Source: Chloroflexota bacterium
GTDB lineage: Bacteria > Chloroflexota > Dehalococcoidia > SM23-28-2 > RBG-16-64-32
Direction: 5' to 3'
DNA: 9,141 nt
NCBI GenBank assembly: GCA_022560365.1
Contig: JADFTG010000030.1
Coordinates: 1 to 9,141 of the forward strand
The position numbers were made by a program, and so were the translations under genes. How positions within the stretch are numbered: position 1 is the stretch's first letter; the number at the start of each line of letters is the position of its first letter. Below are positions 5,940-9,141 of the stretch, piece by piece. The notes beneath the pieces are model-generated. The model ran no database searches. It had not been told where the DNA came from and saw only the letters and a list, made by a program, of their open reading frames with translations.

Positions 5940-5948
5940 ATTGTAGCA
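5940..5948 (-). promoter_or_regulatory. Extended -10 promoter of miaB-nrtR, possibly leaderless
   Basis: TGC-TACAAT on the minus strand, the same pattern as the TGA-TACAAT upstream of the lipoprotein genes; both continue with CG. Only 8 bases separate the hexamer from the miaB ATG, so transcription would start at or next to the start codon. No good -35 is visible. Confidence 0.45.
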
Positions 5949-5961
5949 GGCGGGCCGCAGC

Positions 5962-5992
5962 GAACGGCCGGGCGAGTGTCTACAGGCCGTTC
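5962..5992. repeat. 8-bp inverted repeat around the hydrolase stop codon
   Basis: GAACGGCC (5962-5969) and GGCCGTTC (5985-5992) are perfect inverted copies with a 15-base loop that contains the hydrolase stop codon. On the minus-strand transcript it can form a GC-rich stem before the miaB promoter. There is no T-run, so it is only a weak candidate for a terminator or mRNA 3' stabiliser. Confidence 0.35.
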
Positions 5993-6939
5993 AGGAAGCC
6001 GATCAGCGCTTCGTTCGTTTCCTTCGGGCGCTCCTGCTGCGTCCAGTGGCCGGCGCCGGGGAAGGAGACGAGCTTGAGGTTGGGCACGAGCTGCTTCATC
6101 GGATCCATCGGCGCGAACGACATGACGCCATCCGCCTCGCCGTAGACGAAGAGCGCTGGGATTTCGATCTTGCGGTCCTGCATCTCGGGCATCTGCTCGT
6201 GGTCGATGTCCATGCAGCGATAGCGGTTGATCGGGCCGCGGAAGCCGCCCTTCGTGAACTTTTCGACGTAGTAATCGAGGTCTTCTTCAGTCATCCAGGG
6301 CGGCACGCCCTCGACGTCCGGGGCGTCGTCGAAGAGCTTCGAGTCACGCGCCCTGTTGGGCGTCGCCGTTGCGAAGCCGCCGACCTCGCGGGCCTCGCCG
6401 GCGGCGCCCCAGGTGAAGAGTCTCAGGGAGCGGCGCACGTCGGCTTCGAACTCGGCCTCGGCGACGCCCGGCTCCTGGAAGTAGAGGATGTAGAAGAACT
6501 TGTCTTTGAACATCGCGTCCATCATCTTGAGCGGCGGCACCGGGCCGCGGGGCAGGTACGGAACGCTCATGCCCACGACGGCGCGGTAGCGCTCGGGGTG
6601 CAGCGCGGCGGACGTCCAGGCCATGGAGGAGCCCCAGTCGTGGCCGACGATCACCGCCTTGTCCTCGCCTAGCGCGTCGAGCACGCCGAGGTAGTCGGCG
6701 ACCATCTCGCGCATGGCGTAGGCTTCGATCTCGGGAGGCTTGTCGGTGTCGCCGTAGCCGCGGACGTCGGGCGCGACGGCGTGGTAGCCCGCCTCGGCCA
6801 GCGCGGGCAGCTGGTGGCGCCACGAGTACCAGAGCTCGGGGAACCCGTGGATGAGCAGGACGAGCGGGCCCTCTCCGGCTTCGGCGATGTGCATATTGAT
6901 GCCGTTGGTCTGGATCGTGCGGTGCGTAATCTCGGTCAT
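5980..6939 (-). CDS. Alpha/beta hydrolase, soluble epoxide hydrolase type
   Basis: Predicted cytoplasmic enzyme that opens an epoxide to a diol through an aspartyl ester. The 319-residue protein shows the oxyanion motif HGFP (31-34), the nucleophile elbow GHDWGS with Asp101, cap-domain tyrosines Tyr153 (in ILYFQEPGVAEAEFE) and Tyr240 (in INRYR), an acidic relay residue Asp270 (GEADG) and His298 (GAGHWTQQE). This set is diagnostic of epoxide hydrolases rather than esterases (Ser nucleophile), and the two cap tyrosines argue against a haloalkane dehalogenase. Substrate unknown. AAAGGA six bases upstream supports the ATG at 6939. The gene starts 10 bases after the stop of a flavoprotein oxidoreductase gene, so the two form an operon; an epoxide made by the flavoprotein could be its substrate, but this is inference. 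Confidence 0.88.
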   Translation of the reverse strand: MTEITHRTIQTNGINMHIAEAGEGPLVLLIHGFPELWYSWRHQLPALAEAGYHAVAPDVRGYGDTDKPPEIEAYAMREMVADYLGVLDALGEDKAVIVGHDWGSSMAWTSAALHPERYRAVVGMSVPYLPRGPVPPLKMMDAMFKDKFFYILYFQEPGVAEAEFEADVRRSLRLFTWGAAGEAREVGGFATATPNRARDSKLFDDAPDVEGVPPWMTEEDLDYYVEKFTKGGFRGPINRYRCMDIDHEQMPEMQDRKIEIPALFVYGEADGVMSFAPMDPMKQLVPNLKLVSFPGAGHWTQQERPKETNEALIGFLNGL

Positions 6940-6949
6940 GTCGGTCCTT

Positions 6950-8068
6950 TCAGGAGTGGATCATCTGCATCATGGTGGCGCCGAAACTCATCCAGTCGGC
7001 TGCTTCCGGCAGCGTCCCGGACGCCATCTTTATCGTGAAGTCGTAGAGCGGTTTGGCGACCGCATCGCGCTTCGTCTGGTACTCTGCGAGCGCTTCGTCC
7101 ATCGGTCGCGTGCCGCTCAGGCCCGCGTCGACGGCCTGCGCTACGAACTCGGCGTCGCGGAAGGCGTCGGTGATGCCCAGTCCGGTGAGGAAGTCGCGGT
7201 GATAGCCGGCGTCGCCGACGAGCGCCCAGCCGGGCCCGTAAGGCACACGGAAGTAGTTAGGCTGGTCGGAGGTACCGATGAAGCGCTCCTTGCGCTCGCC
7301 GGCCCTGACCTCCCGCGCCAGCTCTGGCACGCGGTCGATGACGGCGAGGTAGTTGCCCTCGATGTCCTCGCGGAACTCGCGGAACTCCTCGATCGCGCCG
7401 CCGACGGCGATGCAGCTGAGGCCGTCGTGTGTAGGGAAGCTGAGGATGCCGCGGCTGTCCTCGAAGAACCAGATGTGCATCTCCGGGTCGCTGACGCCGC
7501 TCCAGTAGGTGTAGTAGGCGAACGTGAGCGTCGGCCTCGTATCGTACTCCTCCGCCCCGACCTCGCGCGCGACGATGGAGTGCAGGCCGTCGGCGCCGAT
7601 CACGATCCTGGCGTGCTCTTCGACAGGCGTCTTGTCCTTCGCGTGCCCACGCACGCCAGCGACTGCGTCGCCGTCCCGGATGAGTTCGCGCACGGAAACG
7701 CCCTGGCGGAACTCCGCGCCGGCCTCGACGGCGGCGTCGGCGAGGATCTTGTCCAGGATGTAGCGGCGCGGGCAGATGGCCTCGCTGGGAAGCCCGTCGG
7801 GCATCGGCATAGGCGGTGGGCTGATCACCTGGGCACCGGCGTGAAGGTTGCTCCTCGGGATCGGCGGGACGCCCGTTTCCTTCACGCGGTCAAGGAGACC
7901 CCAGCGGTGCAGTCGCACGATTCCGGGCGGGTGGATGAAGTGCGTGGACATGATGTCGCTGGGAAACTCGTCGCGGTCGAGGAGGAGGACGTTGTGGCCC
8001 GCCCGCGCGAGGAGCATCGCGGTCGGCGCACCGGCACAGCGGGCGCCGACGACTATCGCGTCGTACAT
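6950..8068 (-). CDS. FAD-dependent oxidoreductase, class A monooxygenase / geranylgeranyl-reductase-like
   Basis: Flavoprotein of the PHBH fold, either an aromatic or alkene monooxygenase or a reductase; the sequence does not say which. Seen in 372 residues: an N-terminal Rossmann motif with VVGARCAG (6-13), a variant in which the second Gly of GxGxxG is Arg, ending at Asp31 (LLLDRD) for the FAD ribose; PRRYILDKILADAA (100-113); a DG motif, VIGADGLHS (156-164); and the GD motif, GWALVGDAGYHRDFLTGLG (280-298), contacting FAD. ATG at 8068 is chosen because the Rossmann strand begins immediately after it; a GTG at 8113 would add 15 unconvincing residues. No clear Shine-Dalgarno sequence precedes it. 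A -10 element and a TGTGA-N6-TCACA site lie upstream, and the epoxide-hydrolase-type gene is 10 bases downstream. Confidence 0.88.
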   Translation of the reverse strand: MYDAIVVGARCAGAPTAMLLARAGHNVLLLDRDEFPSDIMSTHFIHPPGIVRLHRWGLLDRVKETGVPPIPRSNLHAGAQVISPPPMPMPDGLPSEAICPRRYILDKILADAAVEAGAEFRQGVSVRELIRDGDAVAGVRGHAKDKTPVEEHARIVIGADGLHSIVAREVGAEEYDTRPTLTFAYYTYWSGVSDPEMHIWFFEDSRGILSFPTHDGLSCIAVGGAIEEFREFREDIEGNYLAVIDRVPELAREVRAGERKERFIGTSDQPNYFRVPYGPGWALVGDAGYHRDFLTGLGITDAFRDAEFVAQAVDAGLSGTRPMDEALAEYQTKRDAVAKPLYDFTIKMASGTLPEAADWMSFGATMMQMIHS

Positions 8069-8103
8069 CGGAACGTGAGCATGGTGGGGTTCAAGGCGAG
8101 GAA

Positions 8104-8112
8104 ATGATAGCA
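8104..8112 (-). promoter_or_regulatory. Extended -10 promoter of the flavoprotein/hydrolase pair
   Basis: TGC-TATCAT on the minus strand (hexamer 8104-8109, one base from TATAAT). The -35 position (8127-8132) reads CCGGCC, which is not a -35 element, but a CRP/FNR-type palindrome abuts it. This is the look of an activator-dependent promoter. Predicted start near 8097, about 30 bases before the ATG at 8068. Confidence 0.5.
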
Positions 8113-8132
8113 CGGCGCGTCCGCCCGGCCGG

Positions 8133-8148
8133 TGTGACTGCGGTCACA
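8133..8148. promoter_or_regulatory. CRP/FNR-family operator-like site
   Basis: TGTGACTGCGGTCACA matches the TGTGA-N6-TCACA consensus core of CRP without mismatch. Its centre (8140.5) is about 43 bp upstream of the predicted transcription start, near the -41.5 position of class II activators. It lies 34 bases after the stop of the gamma-glutamyltransferase gene. No CRP-family gene is in the window, so the binding protein is unknown. Confidence 0.55.
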
Positions 8149-8182
8149 GCCCAGACGGGCGTGGGAGACGGGGGCCGTGCGG

Positions 8183-9141
8183 TCAGTAGCCCAGAGCGGC
8201 GCCGTCGGAGCGCGGGTCGGCGGCGGCGACGAGGTGGTCCGGTTCGACGAGGATGCCGTGCGCGTGCCCGGCCTGCTCCGGGAGGGCCATCGGCTGTGCG
8301 CCGAGGTCCGGGAGGCCGGCCTCGGCGAGGAGGCCGCCGCCGTCGCCGAATCGCCAGCGCGGGGCGGCGATCGCCTCGCCCAGCTCCTGGCCGGCGACGA
8401 AGACGCGCGCGAGCAGCTGGAGGTGCACCTGGATCTGCGCCTCGCCGCCCATCGTGCCGAAGACGAAGCGCGGTCGGCCGTCCTGGAGGGCGATCGCCGG
8501 CGCCAGCGTGTGGACGGGCTTCGCGCCGGGCCGGTACTGGTGCGGCTTGAAGTAGGCGCCGCGGTTCTGGAGGAGCACGCCTGTCCCCGGGACTGTAACG
8601 CCGGAGCCGAACGCCAGGTAGAGGCTCTGGTTGAGGCTGACCGCCATGCCGTCGCGGTCCATGGCGCAGAGGTAGATCGTGTCGCCATCGCCGCGCGCGG
8701 GGTCGAGCGCCCGGATCAGCCTGCGGTGCCACTCCACGTCGTCGGGCGAGAGCTCATCGAGCGGTTCGAGGCAGTCGAGCGCCTTGAGGGCGAGGTGGCC
8801 GCGGCTGTTCGGCGGCATCTCGCAGACGTCGAGGTTGCGCCACTGCGTGCGGACGGGCTCGACCCACTCCGCCTTGTGCTCCGTGAAATCGTCGGCCGTG
8901 AAAGGAGCCGGGGCGCACTTGCCGACGCGTTCGTAGAAGTCGTCGAGGTGGTCGAGCGTCTCGGCGAGGTCGGTCTGGACGAGCGGGTCTGGCGCCAGGT
9001 AGATTCGCTTGGTCTCCGGGTCGCGTTCGAGGAGCGGGCGCGCCATCTCGGTAATCTTCTTCAGGCCGGGTGCGCGGTGGACGCCGCGTCGCGCGTAGTC
9101 GATCGCCGGTTGCACGAGGTTGGCCAGGTCGCGGGAGGCGA
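8183..9141 (-). CDS. Gamma-glutamyltransferase family protein, C-terminal part (cut by window edge)
   Basis: Ntn-hydrolase related to gamma-glutamyltransferase, which hydrolyses or transfers the gamma-glutamyl group of glutathione-like compounds after self-cleavage into two subunits. The frame runs off the right edge; the internal GTG at 9115 is not the start, because upstream codons continue the family pattern (LANLVQPAIDYARRG). About 319 codons of an expected 520-580 are visible, including the end of the large subunit and all of the small one. The predicted catalytic, cleavage-site threonine is in GDTIYLCAMDRDG (codon 8678-8680); the more usual second Thr after it is Ile. Further motifs are PPNSRGHLAL, TGVLLQNRG, GTMGGEAQIQVHLQ and the terminal PRSDGAALGY. 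The last two fit the bacterial GGT/YwrD or acylase branch better than E. coli Ggt. Substrate and export cannot be judged, since the N-terminus is missing. Confidence 0.9.
   Translation of the reverse strand, partial: ASRDLANLVQPAIDYARRGVHRAPGLKKITEMARPLLERDPETKRIYLAPDPLVQTDLAETLDHLDDFYERVGKCAPAPFTADDFTEHKAEWVEPVRTQWRNLDVCEMPPNSRGHLALKALDCLEPLDELSPDDVEWHRRLIRALDPARGDGDTIYLCAMDRDGMAVSLNQSLYLAFGSGVTVPGTGVLLQNRGAYFKPHQYRPGAKPVHTLAPAIALQDGRPRFVFGTMGGEAQIQVHLQLLARVFVAGQELGEAIAAPRWRFGDGGGLLAEAGLPDLGAQPMALPEQAGHAHGILVEPDHLVAAADPRSDGAALGY

Noticed and set aside
6851..8107. Plus-strand open frame of 418 codons opposite the flavoprotein gene
   Set aside because: Antisense shadow; the minus-strand frame shows the FAD motifs and the plus-strand translation shows none.
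8133..8148. The TGTGAC/GTCACA palindrome as a terminator of the gamma-glutamyltransferase gene
   Set aside because: Only a 6-bp stem and no T-run follows; the exact match to a CRP-type core and its position relative to a -10 explain it better, though a dual role is not excluded.

Overview
This is a GC-rich bacterial window carrying 11 protein-coding genes, all on the minus strand, so transcription runs from high to low coordinates. The first gene (gamma-glutamyltransferase family) enters from the right edge and the last (nadB) leaves at the left edge; both are cut. No tRNA, rRNA, CRISPR array or mobile element was seen. The largest non-coding gap is about 160 bases (1550-1711). The organism cannot be named from the sequence. 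High GC, Asp-rich lipoproteins, a GARCAG-type flavoprotein and a MiaB beginning MRYHIWTEGCQMN would fit Chloroflexota or a similar high-GC lineage, but this is an inference of low confidence.

Layout in transcription order: a gamma-glutamyltransferase-family enzyme (8183-9141, cut); a short gap holding a perfect TGTGA-N6-TCACA site and a -10 element; a FAD-dependent oxidoreductase (6950-8068) followed 10 bases later by an alpha/beta hydrolase of epoxide-hydrolase type (5980-6939); miaB (4603-5931) followed 5 bases later by a Nudix-winged-helix regulator of the NrtR family (3917-4597); two tandem paralogous lipoprotein genes (3293-3877, 2755-3321); two overlapping membrane-protein genes of unknown function (2341-2673, 1712-2356); then nadA (329-1549) and nadB (1-312, cut).

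The most coherent system is an NAD-homeostasis circuit. The leader of nadA contains a perfect 11-bp inverted repeat (1563-1589) with the GT-N7-AC core expected of NrtR operators, lying on a -10-like element. A second, weaker copy with the same internal spacing is centred exactly 53 bp away (1618-1640) and overlaps a perfect TTGACA. The regulator predicted to bind them is encoded about 2.3 kb away, tied to miaB rather than to the nad genes. Its Nudix box has lost most catalytic glutamates, as expected for a sensor of ADP-ribose rather than a hydrolase. The proposed reading is that NrtR represses de novo quinolinate synthesis when NAD is sufficient.

Secondary points of interest are a CRP/FNR-type operator placed where a class II activator would sit upstream of the flavoprotein/hydrolase pair, the lipoprotein paralogs sharing a C-x17-C signature, and the unrecognised histidine-rich membrane-protein pair.
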